The notes beneath the pieces are model-generated. The model saw only the letters and a list, made by a program, of their open reading frames with translations. It had not been told where the DNA came from and made no database searches. A stretch of DNA of 64,000 nucleotides from Rhizophlyctis rosea (Eukaryota > Chytridiomycota > Chytridiomycetes > Rhizophlyctidales > Rhizophlyctidaceae). The DNA is taken from assembly GCA_027596075.1 (NCBI GenBank), contig JADGJC010000105.1, forward strand, positions 55,839 to 119,838, given 5' to 3'. A program made the translations under genes and the position numbers. Positions 14,303-26,997 of this stretch are shown here, one piece after another. Positions within the stretch are counted from its first letter, which is position 1; the number at the start of each line of letters is the position of its first letter.

Positions 14303-17300
14303 TTACTTCTTGTTCAAAAGGAAAATCAACAGATTGACGTTGACCTTCGCCCCCTCGAACAACGTAATGACGCTGACATTATTGTACTGAGCTTGCAACA
14401 AATCTTCCAACCTCAGCTCCATCTTCTCAGGCATTTTGATCCCCATGAACGACGCTTCAATGTTGAACACGCCCGCTTCGTCGGACGAGATGGTGAGGGT
14501 GATTCCGCCATATCTATTTCGAGTTACAAATTCAATGAGTTGAAAATTCTGTCGGAGGCAGCCCTGCCATCAAAACTTACTGCTTGGGACTGTAATCCTC
14601 AATGCCAACAAGAACGCCCTTCTTGTGCAAATCAGATGCCGAGTACTTGTATGACCCGTATTGAGGCAATTTGCCCGATTTTTGCAAATCCTTCTGATGG
14701 TAGTACTGCTTTGTGAACACAGCAGGCTTCTTCTTGTCCTTCCTGTTACTGAGGGTGAGCAGGTCGCAGCACGCAATTTGACAATATCAACTTCTTACGT
14801 CTTTTTGTTCAGCTGTGCCATACAGGCATCGATGTAACTGTGATACGACTTCTTCTGATCCTCCAAATAGCTCGCCTTCTCCTCTAAGTTCTGCAAAGTC
14901 TGTTTCAAAGATTCGAGTTCCCTTCGTCGCTGACTGCGCCGCCGGTGCTTGTTCAGCATGTCCTTCGCGATGGAGTTCAGCATGTCCTGATAGGAGTTGC
15001 TCTTCGTGACCAGGCCCTCTGCTTCCAATTTGGCCATGTTTTCCAGTGCTCGTCGCTTCAGCTGGAAGAAAGTTATGCTGTATGGAATTCAAGAACCATT
15101 AGATTGATGTATACATCTCATGTATCAATCTAGTCATACCCTGTGCCATCAGAAGTCTTCATCAACGTGTCCCTGCTGGCCGCCAGCGTGCTTTGAGACC
15201 CCGGCATCTCCGCCGTCTGCGTGAGGTTGCCGAGACTTCCCCCCAACATGGTGCTCCCCTTCAAGTCTTTCATTTGTTGGGCCTGTTTCATCTCAAATGC
15301 CCTCCTCGCCACTTGCGATTCCGCTTCCTTCTCTTTCAACTCAGTGAATGCAGCTTCCTCTCGCTCGGTGACAGGAGCTTCGAGAACGTCAAGGAGGTTC
15401 TTCCCTGTCTGCACCCGTATGATGGCCAGTACGCATCGCTTGGCCTCGGTGAACAGCTGCTTCTTTTGAACTTCTTTGTCGTCTGCAGTTCACATGGATG
15501 AGTCTGTTATCTGTATTTTGTGACACCCGGCTCGTGCATACCTTCCAAGCTGGCGAATCGATTCTTCAACGCCAACGTAATCTCCGAACTTCCACTCGTT
15601 TCGCTAGGAGTAGCGGGCGGTGGTGTTCCGAGATCGTTGAGGATCACTTTCAGGGGATCTTTCTCACCCAAGTCGACCTGGTGATATGTTTCAGTATTTT
15701 GATAGGACTTCCAACACAGGAAAATCATTTTCACTCACAAAGTCGTCCAAATTCTCCACCAAAGCGCGATGTACTTGTAAGATTTCGCCTTGCGTAATCA
15801 AGATGGTGGGCTTCCTTGCTGAGCCCATATCGACGTACTCATCCATGTTGAAATACTCTTCCGCGGTTTCCACAGTGGAAGCTGCAATTCCGGCCTCAAT
15901 AAATGTCAACACCGCCTTGGGAAATGTTACACCTACCATCTCTGAAAAAGGCGAAGAACTTCTTAGAAGCGGCATTCAAATAAGCGGCCAACCCCGATTG
16001 GTCATCTGCAGGCTGGTTGAATAGCTTTCCGACGGATATTTGATGTAAAAGTTTTGCGATCTAAGCATCCAGATTGTTAGTGCAAAGCAGAATGGAAAGT
16101 TTACTGAATTGACGTACATCGGCAAGATTCTTTCGTTGGATGGGCGATATTGTTGCGCCACTCTCGATGACGTCGAAAGCTTCAGGAGCACTGATAGGTT
16201 TGATTAGTTGATGGATATGACGAAGATACGTATATAAAAGAGGAGCTTACACAATCGCCGGATTCATGTATCTGTAATACAGAAGGTTGCCGACGCACTT
16301 CAAGATTTCGTCATCATTGCCGGGGAATTTCTCCTGTTGGCCACGTGAGCAGATGTTCGCATGTAATGCAGGGACTGTCTGTTTGTACCTTGAGTACTTC
16401 TTTCATCTCCATCGCAATGTTGCGGATTCCGAAAGGCATTTTATCCAGCGACCCACAAATAGCGCTCAGGAACCTGTCAGTGATTTCACGCAACTTGGCG
16501 AAATCTGAAAACCACATTGTTATATACTCCACACAAAGTGAATAGATAATGGACGGAACTCACGGGCAGCTTGAACAGCCTTCACTTCTGGATCCTCCAT
16601 AGCCTGCTGCAGGGTCGCATCATATGGTCTGCTACTCTTCTCTCCTGTTCGCGATTCCTCTTCTCGAATGAGGGATTTCCAGATCTGTGTACATGCATGT
16701 TGGTGATGTCGACAATGAATTGCGTCACAAAATACCTACATTGAGGGGTTCCGTTTCCAAATCAAGCGATCCATCTGTCAATACCGCCTTGGTCAGAGGC
16801 GACAACAAGTCGCGTAAGAATTGTGCATTTTTGGCACCACTATAGAGACTAATTTAGTGAAAGCGAATAAATGTGATAGACCGGCAGCTGTCTTACCGAG
16901 TGTATTGAAGCACAAGTCGGATGAAGTATGGATTTGCTCTCCAAAACTCCTCCAATTTCGCACTTTCGTCCACTTCGACCTTGATTGCCGTCTGACCAAC
17001 GAAGTCAGCAACATTCAAAGATACACGAACGGCACTCCCACAAAACAGACCTTGATCAAGTTCAGCAACATATACTCCTCTCGCGGATTCTGCGCGTACC
17101 CATACAAAGTCAGCACCACATTCTCCAAAACCTTCGTAGCGCTTTGTCCGCGTGTCTTGTTCATTGAGAACATCATCTTTGCAAGGTAATGCGGTTGCGT
17201 TTGGAGCAAGTAGAACAGCTGCTCGTAGTGCGCTCGGCGGGAACGGTTGTCTTTATCCTTCGCAATCAAGTTCCAGCTGGACGTATCCTTGTCCTGGAGA

Positions 17301-19485
17301 AGCGCTTCGGAGAGCAGCGCTCTCTTCTTCTTTGAAGTGGCGTGGATGACTTCTTCCAACGTGATGCGGTTTTTGACCAGCAGTGAGATTTTGACGTCAA
17401 GGTCGGTGACTTCTTGTTCCAGGGATAGGTTCTCCCTGATCTTTTTGATAACCAGTTGTCGAAGCTTCTCCACATCTAAGCAGAACATGATCAATATGCG
17501 CTTGAGAGGATTGGGAATGGCGAACACACTGTACCTAGTTCCTCATCAAAGTCCTCGTCACTATCATCAAGCAGATGCAGGAAATTCTGCAGTGTCTTCA
17601 CATCGGGGTTTTTCAGTGATGCTGCGGTCTTCGATCAGCATGCTTCCTATCGGAAAAATTGTATGCTGTACTAACCTAAACCTCGGTAAGCCTTCGCCAT
17701 CTTCTTCGCTCGCCAATTCGCCTGAATTTTGACGACTTCACTCTCATGGGACTTCAGGTAATTTAAACGTTCCAGATAGCGAGCGCGTTGATGTTTGGCT
17801 TTGATACGTGCTTGCAACTGATGATACAAGATGCCATGATATCAGCAACAGGTGAGAGGAAATACGATATGGGACGAGTGGATATCATTCCAACCTTGGC
17901 CCACAACTCATCACTTGTTCTCAGCTCTCTCAGCCTTCCTTGGTACGCCTGTCTTGCCTTCCGAGCCTTCCAGCCAGCCTGAATCCGAGCGATCTTATCC
18001 TCATTTGCCGCGAAGTGGCCTTTGCGCTCCAAATACTTCCGCCGCTGTTGGTGCCCTCGTACGATTGCCTGCGCTTTGATCACATCTTGAGCGTATTTAC
18101 GCTCTCGCTCGACCCGCAATCGCTCCTTCTCCGCCCGATCCTTTTCCAACAAAACTTTGTAGCGGTCTTGCGCTTGCCGCCCCCGCACAACAGCCTGACA
18201 TCGCACGACTTTTTCGATGTTTTCTTTGTAGTAGAGGTCACGCTCTGAGATGGAGTTTGAATTAGTATGTGACTGTATGCGGCAGTCATTTGTGTCGGTC
18301 AGCTCCTACTTTCTTCTTCCGTCAGTTCCGGCGCTTCCTTCAATTCCTTAGCCAGCGCATCCCCCACACCTGCGAAGGATGGCATGCTTACGCCGCTCTC
18401 ATCTAAGGATTGCTGTGTGGCGTCCAATTGTTCATCTAGAGGTTTATGCATTCAGCATCATAGCAAGCTATGTGATTCACACACAACGAACGCCGAACTC
18501 ACCAGTGAACTGCAGCTCCCCAACCAAGTTCTTGATTGCCGGTGCCAGTCCCTTCTTCACAAGCAGGTGACTGGGTAGTTGACGTCAACCGCAACAATGT
18601 CAGCATGTGCTTGTGTATGGAAATACAAGCCAGCAACGTCATTACCTCAGAGCATGTATGCAGTAGATCACTTTGGGAATATTTTTCTTTTCGTAAAGAT
18701 CCGTCAATTCGAAGAAAAACACCTGTCAAATGGTGAAATTGTCAGCACATGTGACGGCATTGTGTGACCTCGCATTCTGCACACCTCTGGTAATCCCACC
18801 CGCCGCATAGCCTCAAATAGGTAATTGATGTTGTCTGAATGCCGGAATTGTAGTCTCGTACGGTCCTACGAGATTGTTTTTGGCCATTACTTGTGATAAG
18901 TACTCATATGTATCCAAAAGCCAAAAACGCGTTCTGTCACCTCAAATATTCGCTTTACAGCATCCGGTTGGAAGGTTTTTGCCAAGCGGGCCAACACAAT
19001 CCCATTCCGTAGTTCCTCATCCATATGGTGAATTGGAGCTATTGGCTCCTTGATGCATGCTTCAATCCATTCTTTTGCTTCACCGATATGGCAGAGATAT
19101 TCGTAAGCTTGCAGCTGACCACGCTCCCTATCCAGCACCGCGGCGTCTTTCGAGTGTTTTGCGTCGAATTTGAAACGGACACGACCGTGCATTCCTACAT
19201 GACATGAAGTGTTAGGGTTGGTCGTTGACCGTGGGAAAAGTCTTCGAGCATGTCACACTCGGTAGATCTTGGTAGGGCAAGCGTAACCACTTCGCGGCTG
19301 CTGTGCCTCCACTGTGCGAGCGTCAAGGTGAAGGTGACACCACACAGATGATCTCTTCACTCACCAGCGACATCTCCCATATCGGTTGGGATACCCGCCA
19401 GCACCTCCAACGACTCGCGTGGGCTTGTCGAATTTGCCGATAACGGCGACAGCGACGTGCCGCCTATGGACTGGTTTCGGTCCAT
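14303..19485 (-). CDS. IQGAP: IQGAP / Rng2-type scaffold, many exons, about 1,400 aa
   Basis: Scaffold linking Cdc42/Rac, calmodulin and actin at the cell cortex and cytokinetic ring. Domains in order. The short first exon (ATG at 19485, MDRNQSIGG) is spliced into a calponin-homology domain with ELRNGIVLARLAKTFQP, RLQFRHSDNINYLFEAMRRV and ELTDLYEKKNIPKVIYCIHA. Three to four IQ motifs follow (VVRCQAVVRGRQAQDRY, VIKAQAIVRGHQQRRKYLER, IARIQAGWKARKARQAYQGR, VVKIQANWRAKKMAKAYRG). Next is the GAP-related domain, with LQYTRGAKNAQFLRDLLSPL and KCVGNLLYYRYMNPAIVAPE. The RasGAP-C tail ends in a C2-like region (GVFNIEASFMGIKMPEKME). The catalytic arginine finger of true RasGAPs is not expected here. Roughly 17-20 short introns. 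It lacks the WW domain of animal IQGAPs, as in fungi. Confidence 0.95.
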
Positions 19486-20287
19486 GATCGAACGAGCGAC
19501 GGATACGAGCAGGTGCGAAGGTTCGAGGTCCAAAGTGCGATATGATAGGTTTTGGTGGGAAGGGAAAGACCTGTATGAAGGCCCGATGCTCTTGGGAAAG
19601 TTGGATCTGGACTTGGGAGTAAGGGGACAGTGGAAAGTCAGTCACCTTGCGAGAGCCATGAATCAGGTAGTTTCCAAATTGCTCATACGCGCCAAGTGCT
19701 GTCAGCAGTGTGCTGATCAAACTCTGCACCAAACATCGCCTCGAGTGGACCCTCATTTTGATGTGCGGGATGGACGGACGCTCTAATTGCGCCACGTGCG
19801 GATTTATGATCGTGGGGTGATAAATAAATGAACCGATTCCATACCAACTCACCCAGAGTGGAGAAACTTTTAACCCTTTCTCACCTTTTAATGTTTTGTG
19901 GGGAAGAAGGGATCAAAGTCTTTAATCCCATAAAGATGGATATATCCGCTATCGTTTCTATCCAACTCAAACTTCCTGCATGGCGAAGGGGGAAAGGAAG
20001 CCTGAGTGAAGGTCCAGCGAATCGCTCACCTAAGCATTTGGTAAGCGAACCGCCTGATCATCATGCTGATGTGTGGCTTAGACCGGCACTGGGGATGATG
20101 TCAGAGGTGCGTCCAAGGGTTCGCTCCCAGTTCCCCACCGTTGCGAACCCATCGCAACTCATCACCATCAACATTCTCATATTGCAAGAGCCTGTATATA
20201 CTCCCTCGCAAAACAAAGTATTACCTGTGAACAACACGCTATCACACAACCCGTTTCCCTCTATTCCACTGCAACCCACTTTCCACC
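19486..20287. promoter_or_regulatory. Divergent region between IQGAP and a small unknown gene, with a TATA box
   Basis: An 802-bp intergenic space between two outward-pointing start codons. On the plus strand TATATA at 20195-20200 lies about 90 bp upstream of the ATG at 20288, a good core promoter position. No coding stretch is supported in between. Confidence 0.5.
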
Positions 20288-20934
20288 ATGACGTCCACAC
20301 TATCTCACGTTGAGCTAGCAAAATATGCTGCTGACTTTCACGCGCATAGGTTGGTACAGCTTATTCCTATTGACAGCGAAGGTACTTTACATGTTAACAT
20401 CGCACCCCACCGCACAGACACACCAAAGGTCACTTCGACGGCGGAGACTACCTGAAGGATGTTGACGGCTATGGAGGCAAAAAGCACAGAGCAATGGAAA
20501 AAATCGCGAAGCACTACTCAGAGAAAGGACAGAACCGTTCCGCTGCGGATTTGTTAAAATTCATGGGCAAACCCGACGAAATCATCCCGAAGATCGAAGC
20601 CACGACAGTTGGTCCTAAAGCGGTCGGCGGTCCGGACTCGTTGACGGGTAGGCCCAACACTGGATTGGAGGAAGCGGAGAATCCTTTGGGACCTGGCGCG
20701 GCTAAGGCGCCGGGAGAGGCGGGAGCGGAAAACGCCCAGACGGGGAACTACTTTGCGGTGTACTACTGGCGGGGGAAGCACGACTACCTCTGGTTTGAAA
20801 TTGTCAAGAACGGAAATGATGAAGTCGTCAAAGGGTAAGTTGTGCATACGTTCCGTGTGGTGGTGTCAACCTAGCGGCAGTATTCTGAGCAACACCAATT
20901 CCATAGATATGGTTGGTATCAAGCCATTCAATAA
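20288..20934 (+). CDS. Small unknown protein, about 165 aa, 3 exons
   Basis: No family recognised. Exon 1 (MTSTLSHVELAKYAADFHAH) joins after an 80-odd-nt intron to HTKGHFDGGDYLKDVDGYGG. A helix-like part follows (RAMEKIAKHYSEKGQNRSAA), then a low-complexity linker rich in G, A, P and N. The C-terminal block is aromatic: YFAVYYWRGKHDYLWFEIV. A second intron (donor GTAAGT near 20835) joins to the last codons YGWYQAIQ and a TAA. The dense Y/W block looks like a small beta-structured domain. Evidence for reality: in-frame joins at both introns, an upstream TATA box, and codon use like its neighbours. It is tandem-convergent with the fructosamine kinase (216-bp gap). Confidence 0.7.
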
Positions 20935-21150
20935 AGCTCGAAAACATGGGATATTTCCACCGGAATGTATTTAGTATTTGGGTACCTTGTCTTGTATAAT
21001 AAAGTTCATCTGTACAGTCAGTATCATCACAGCGGAAACATAATTTGTGCCTGCATATTCCAACGTCTGTTGAATCGGCGCGTAACGTGCTTTGCATTCA
21101 GTTGAGTTGACCTCAGAAGCAATAGAACCGATGTCACATGGCAAGCCAAT

Positions 21151-22446
21151 TCATTGCAATTCACTGACAAGGAATTTCAGCAGACGTACAGATGAAGAGC
21201 GGTACCCAGTTCCGAAAAGGTACATGTGATTCTGTACAAAAGAGCATCAGCATGAAGTGTAGCGAATACAAATGTATCATCAACCAACCAGGTAGTGATG
21301 TAGTTGGTACAGATCCTGGCGCGTGGCGAAACCTGGCTGTTTTGGCATGTGACGATGATACTCCTCAAAGAATTCAGATGAAGAACCACCAAACATCTTC
21401 ATGATTGAGAGTTCAGCCTCGTTATGCCCCTGCATGGCAAGTATAAGCATGAGACCCATACAATTGAATATTTGATGACATACATAGTAGCAAGCTGGGT
21501 CGAAAATGACCGGTTCGTCAGACTTGCTATCCACACCCCAATTGCCGCCCCCTTTCCGCAGAGGTCATTAGAAGACTTCAACCGGCAAACATTGGTGTGC
21601 TACAGCATTGGGGACTTACACAAGTCGCCATGCAACAGCGCCGGTTGAACCTCGATGCCCTTGAAGAAAGTTTGGAATCCATCGACAAGCGTGTCTCCCA
21701 AATCCCGGATCTCCGCGTCATGTGGATGCTCCCCCAAAACGTTATCAAGCATAGGCCTAAGCCGTCTCTCTCGCCAAAATGTGATGTAATCATCTTCCCA
21801 TGTGTTGTCTTGCAGGGTGCTTCCCAGCATGGTAGTGACGGGGAAACCGAATCTGCCATTTGGTTCATTCTCGTCGTTCAAGGTAACGCGAGGAGCTGCA
21901 TGCATTTGCGCTAATCGCTGCGCGAGACGCGTTTGATGCTTGCGACTCAGTGAGGTAAGTGGGATGAAGCTGGTGACAATGTACCCGCTGCCGCTTCCGG
22001 AATCGAAAGAGCCGTGAAGCAAGGGCTTTGGAGCAAATGGTGTGCCTTCATGGCTAGTTGCTGCCAGGATATATGATAGAGACGTGTATTCCCCGTGGAA
22101 CATTTGGGGAGGATTGATCGACTTGTCGCTGTTGGTTTTCACGAAGAACGGGCCCGCATCGGTCTCATATCTCCATGCCTGGTTTATGCAGCCGCCTATG
22201 ATGTGCCAGTTGGGAAGTCAGGGGGAGATATCGGTGATACAAACTACACCGTTACAGACCCCCGATTGACTTGTTGCCCTTTACAGATGAGCATAACCCC
22301 TTCTCCACCAGCAGAGATCTCACAATCGCGTCAGTCATCTGAAGACGTAGCGTTTCTGTCCGAATATGTGCACACAACTGTTCCAGAAGCACGGATTGGA
22401 TTGACGAAAGCTGAATTAACACAGTATCGTCGGCGCCAGTTTGCAT
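21151..22446 (-). CDS. FN3K: Fructosamine-3-kinase / ketosamine-3-kinase
   Basis: Phosphorylates the 3-hydroxyl of fructosamine adducts on glycated proteins or amines, starting their repair. Seen: after the first intron, the nucleotide-binding start [20 protein letters not shown]. The [18 protein letters not shown] helix follows. The catalytic loop [15 protein letters not shown] is formed exactly by splicing at an intron inside the W codon. Next come [20 protein letters not shown] (again completed across an intron) and [18 protein letters not shown]. About 300 residues, the normal family length. Four introns support the structure because each restores a family motif. The protein kinase-like catalytic aspartate (HGD) and metal-binding Asp (DPA) are both present. 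Confidence 0.94.
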
Positions 22447-22755
22447 GACGTCCAATCTTGAGACGGGAAAGGGGAAAGAGTTCAAAAGTCCTTTGCTATT
22501 TATACCCTTCATGGTGTGCCAGCCACTTGATGTCCGGCCAGGTGGCGCGCCATTTGGCCCGCGTGCTTTGCGCTCCCCAATCTCCTGGTCCCACACTCCT
22601 CATCCTCTTTTCAACGAAACCTTAGACTTGTCAACTTTCATTCTCGGAGTACAGATCTCATGCACACTTCCAGCATGGCGGTGTGAAGCATGGTATACAA
22701 CCCGCTTATAGTTCTCACGTCCCATAGTTAGTCGACCATCACGCGTGACGAACCC
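22447..22755. promoter_or_regulatory. FN3K: Divergent promoter FN3K / TM-TPR gene with minus-strand TATA box
   Basis: A 309-bp gap between outward-facing start codons. The plus-strand sequence TATTTATA at 22497-22504 reads TATAAATA on the minus strand, about 55 bp upstream of the FN3K ATG. Nothing comparable is seen for the plus-strand gene. Confidence 0.5.
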
Positions 22756-25700
22756 ATGCCGGCAATCGTGGCGGAATCAACCTCCCTCCTGAACAGACCA
22801 GAACTCATTGCACCAGGCTCGCTACGTCGTCATGTTCTTCTACTACTGGCGTTGGCCGATGGGGGTGTATCGGCTGCACTTGTTTTATTTGCCTTGACGA
22901 CTTCCGACATCTTGCTGTCGGGCAATCCCGTCTTTTTAGACAAGCTGTTGCAGTTGATAGCGGTCTCAGCTCTGGACCTATTCCTACTAAGCATTTGTCG
23001 GACGGCGTTGGTTGGTTTATATGCTGCAAGTCGCCGGCTAGCGTGCCTTTTCCCTCTGCTCCCTTTATGGACGGTGATGGTAAGACCAGTAAATTTGATT
23101 GGTGTTCTGTCAAACAGCTCACACCAATGGGTCATAGGTGTCGACCTCATATCTGGTGCTCAAAGCCGCAGTGTTTTCCTGGTCATCCGCTTCAAATTTA
23201 TCCACCTCGCTCTTCATCTACTCTTTTGCCATATGCTGGCTCCAATTGTTATGTTTCGCGTCAGGCGGCACACAGTATTGGACGACAGCGCCATTTTTCA
23301 GTGCGCGCGGTTCACCGCAACACGTCAACGGCGTCCACGATCACGTCGCCAGTGGTAGCAATGAAACATATGGGACTTTTCAAGCTGATTTGGGAAGCGG
23401 TAGCAGCACACGGGATGACGGTGCAGGAGAACAGAATGGGTCTGCAAATGGCAATGTTGCAGAGGATTTGTCTCCATTGGAGGGTTCTTTTAGACTTGTT
23501 CGTTCTTTTGAACCAGCATATAAAGCTGGGCGCAATCCGCATCAACCAGCATCATACGCCTGGACCACCGGGGCATACGGTACTCCGCGGGAAGAGTTCT
23601 CTATTCCTCCAACGAACACTTTGCGCTCCACCGCTACCCAACCCCATCGCTTACCCGCATCTATTACCGATCGTTCTACACTCCGCAGTCCCAGTCTTGA
23701 TAAGTTCCAGACTCCCCCATCGCATATTGGCCCAAGCTTTCTAGCTCTACGCTCCCCTGCCCTGTCAGATCTTGGCCGCACTTCATCGCAGGCTTCTACT
23801 GGGGCCGCATCCCTGGGGCGCTCAGGAAGCTTTCGTTCAATCGAGGAAGGGGACACTGGCATGTTCTTGGAAGAGGTGATTGATGATAGTCTCAATCAGG
23901 TCGAAAGTGAGCAGCCGTCTGAAGGTGCTGAGCCCTGTTGATTCAACTGGACCCTACATCTGGCACTGATATATCGTACTTAGACCTGCGTCAAACGGGA
24001 ACTGCCTGGCGTCTAGCATGGCAAAACGACTTTGATGGCGCAGAGCGAATGCTAAGTCAGAAATCGCTGGCTCCATCCGAAGCGCTTACATTGGCTAAGG
24101 TGAGAGCGAAGGTGATGTAACTTATGCGTCGGTGCTAATCTCTGATACAGATTCATCTAATGAGAATGCTCGTTACGTCCAGCGTGCGCGACCGCGATGA
24201 TGCATTGAGTCTGTTGCGGAAGGCTGAGGAACTTGCAGCCGCGCGGCATCGAACAAGCGGAGCCGACGTAAGTATGCTGGCGTGAATCCACCTACCCTAA
24301 AGTCATAAAAGCTTACCTGATTATTGCAGAGCTTACAGAACGAAACCATTGTTGCTGAATCATTACTGCTACGGGGTCTATTACAATCACTTACTGGAAA
24401 GGATATTAAGGGGGCATTGTAAGTGAAGACCATTGACTCGGTGTAAGGAATCATCATGCTGAACAATCGCAATAGCAATATACGGAAGGCACGCAAATTG
24501 TATAATCGACTCTACGCGGCAACCCTCCGAAATAATGAAAATGGGACAAGAGAGAGCGGAACACCGACTGAGGAGCTGGGACGGGATATTCGGACAAGAA
24601 TACGCCTGGGGTTGGCGATCTTTCAGTCCAATATGCTCAAGGTGCGGCTTTACGGGAAGGGAATTGATGGAATTGATGATTGAGGCTAAATGCTAGCTCC
24701 GTAGATAATGGACGGGTCCCAAGCAGGAATTCGATCCCCTACCGATGGCAAGCCGCCTCAGGCTTCGACTGCTTTTAACAGTTTACAACAAACAGCGGGA
24801 CCTGGTAAGCCATTTCGTGCTGCTTCCCAAAGAACCTCATATAAATGTTCTTTGAGTAGGCCTAGAGATAGCATGCATCTCTTTGTTGGACCGCGGCTGT
24901 GAACAAATCGGTTTTGTACGCGTCGGGTTGTTGGATGAACGCGGTGCGTTGAAGAGCAGTAATCGAGCTGTTGTGGGATTGCTCGAAATGGACTCTTCTT
25001 TGAGTGTGTGGTATGTTGACGTGGTTAAGTTTGCCCAGACGGTTGAATCTCGTTGATGTCATTTGATAGTGAAAGCTGCGTATTCCTATTATCGTCGAGC
25101 ACCTTCCACAAGCGATTGGGCAACATAAACCTTGCTACAGAGCGACTACAAGCTGCCACGAGTTACTGGTCCCGCACTAATGTATCAGAGCCTATAGTTT
25201 TACAAATTGAATCTGCCCTCCTTCAGGGCATTGCAGGGCACTGGGAGTCAGCACGTGATTTGTTCCACCTGCTGTGGCAGAAGCTAAGTGGAGAAGATGG
25301 GCAGCGTGTCATCGATCTCTGGGGACATGAAGGAGAGGGATATGAACTTGTTCCGTTGGTTGGAGTGTGCTACATTGGTTCAATGGTGACCACTGCCAAG
25401 TTGGAAGCGGATAAAGTCAGGCGGAAAACATTACCGGAAGATTTGATTAGTTTAGCACGTCAAATTTTGGAGAGGATTGATGAAGTTGTTGATAAGAAGG
25501 TTCGTCATGACTGATCGTTGTCTTCTGCGTCATGACATCTAATTGTTGCTTTCATTTCAGCGATACGGTTTTGGGAGAGTAGCACACCATATCTTGTCCC
25601 AAGCGCTGGAACACGGCAACTTCCCCACCTCCCTATGCCTGATAGTATCCTATCTTCGCGGAGACTTGGCCCATTTACCCACTTCTGATGCCAATATACC

Positions 25701-26421
25701 CGTCCTCATGGCATTGATCAATCTCCTCCACCTTCCCTGCGGAACCCTATACCCAGTGGCAAATGCTCTTGACCTTCTTATCCTTGGAACACTCCTCAAA
25801 TATGGGCACCTACTCCAATCGCAGTCCATAGAAAACGCTACGGGTGCACATGCAGCGAAGGTGAAGCTGGAGGCTTGCATTGCGTTGGAGAGTAAAGTTG
25901 GAACTGATGGGATGTGGATTATCGCGCATGCCCATTTCGAGCTTGCGGAGCTGGAGTGGTTGGCGTTTTCGGATCGGGATTGCTGTGTGGACGGGTTGCG
26001 GAGGATCGTTAGTGCGGATAGGGTAGGGGCAGGGAGTGCGCTGGGGTCACGGTTAGGAGAGAGTGTGGAGGTGGGGAAGTCACCAAGTGCATCAATTGTC
26101 ATAACGGATGCATCATCGCCGCCAAGTTTGAGTGGGTCCCAGGTATTCGGAGGTGGGAGGAATTTCAGTGGGGGTTTGGGGCCGTTGCCGAGTTTCGTAA
26201 CGCGGAGGGAGGAGGATGTCGGTGGGAGTAATTTGTTGACGTCGCCCTCGTCTTCCGGGTTGTGGCGGGTGGGGTCTCCGTCGTCGGTGTATTCACATGC
26301 ATCCGCATCGGCTTTTGGAAGTGACCGGAGGAGGTACCCGTTCAGGAGTGCGTTGCGACAGAGATGTCAGGTGGCGTTGCAGGAGGTATCGAGGGGTAAG
26401 CGGGATCAGTCTTCACGATGA
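22756..26421 (+). CDS. Multi-TM protein fused to a TTC39/Iml2-like helical-repeat region, about 1,000 aa
   Basis: The N-terminal part has four to five hydrophobic segments (HVLLLLALADGGVSAALVLF, LQLIAVSALDLFLLSICRTA, CLFPLLPLWTVM, TSLFIYSFAICWLQLLCF) before a Ser/Pro-rich linker. After an intron at 23907-23983 the frame enters a helical-repeat region: TAWRLAWQNDFDGAERML, NETIVAESLLLRGLLQSL, IRKARKLYNRLYAATL, LGNINLATERLQAATSYW and FGRVAHHILSQALEHGNF. The ETIVAESLLLRG..IRKARKLY block matches TTC39/Iml2 proteins (mitochondrial or lipid-droplet-linked TPR proteins). The junction intron preserves frame and removes a stop, supporting one gene, but two adjacent genes are not excluded. The C-terminus is disordered and rich in Ser, Gly and Arg. 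I count at least eight introns. Confidence 0.7.
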
Positions 26422-26997
26422 GAGTCAGGAGGGGTGGTACTGTAGTTTTGGTCACCACGTAGGGACAATAGTTTTTTGGTGTTTGTTTTTACCTTACTTG
26501 TACCATAATGTTTTATACTGTGCTTATCAGAGAAAATACCAGATTTGCGAACTTAATTTGCCTCATGGTTGTACCAACATACTCAGATGGGTTGCAGCTC
26601 AGTTGTGCATGTTGCAGCAGTGGAATAGCATTCGAACATGACTTCTGGTATTCGGTTCCCGATGGTGAAGGTTCTTTATTCAAAATGACCCCCCTTTGTT
26701 GGCCGACTACTCATTGTTACGGCAAATTAGATTGCATTTCAATGGTTGTGGATCGATTGTGGATGAATGTCCCGGACTGCACGTGACATTGCTGCCAGGC
26801 AATGAGCCTTAGCAGCAATGTCACGAGGCATAGCAACGCTGTCAGTGTTGTACTGAAGGCACGTGGCATTGGTACTTGAAACAATTACAGTTAGCGTTAG
26901 CACTGAGCGGTAAGGTCACAGGAATTAAGCATATATCAATGCAATAGTAGGCAGGGTTGGTGCCACTGCGCATTCTGATTCTGCAAGACCGGAACAC
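26422..26997. other. Intergenic spacer carrying a perfect inverted repeat
   Basis: About 580 bp between the TM-TPR gene and the uncertain minus-strand gene. Apart from the inverted repeat at 26783-26824 I see no coding or structured sequence. The first part is probably the 3' UTR of the upstream gene. Confidence 0.4.
26783..26824. repeat. Perfect 13-bp inverted repeat (potential hairpin)
   Basis: GTGACATTGCTGC at 26783-26795 is followed, after 16 nt, by its exact reverse complement GCAGCAATGTCAC at 26812-26824. It could fold into a stable RNA or DNA hairpin. It could also be a binding site for a dimeric factor or part of a MITE-like element, but no target-site duplication is evident. Confidence 0.85.
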
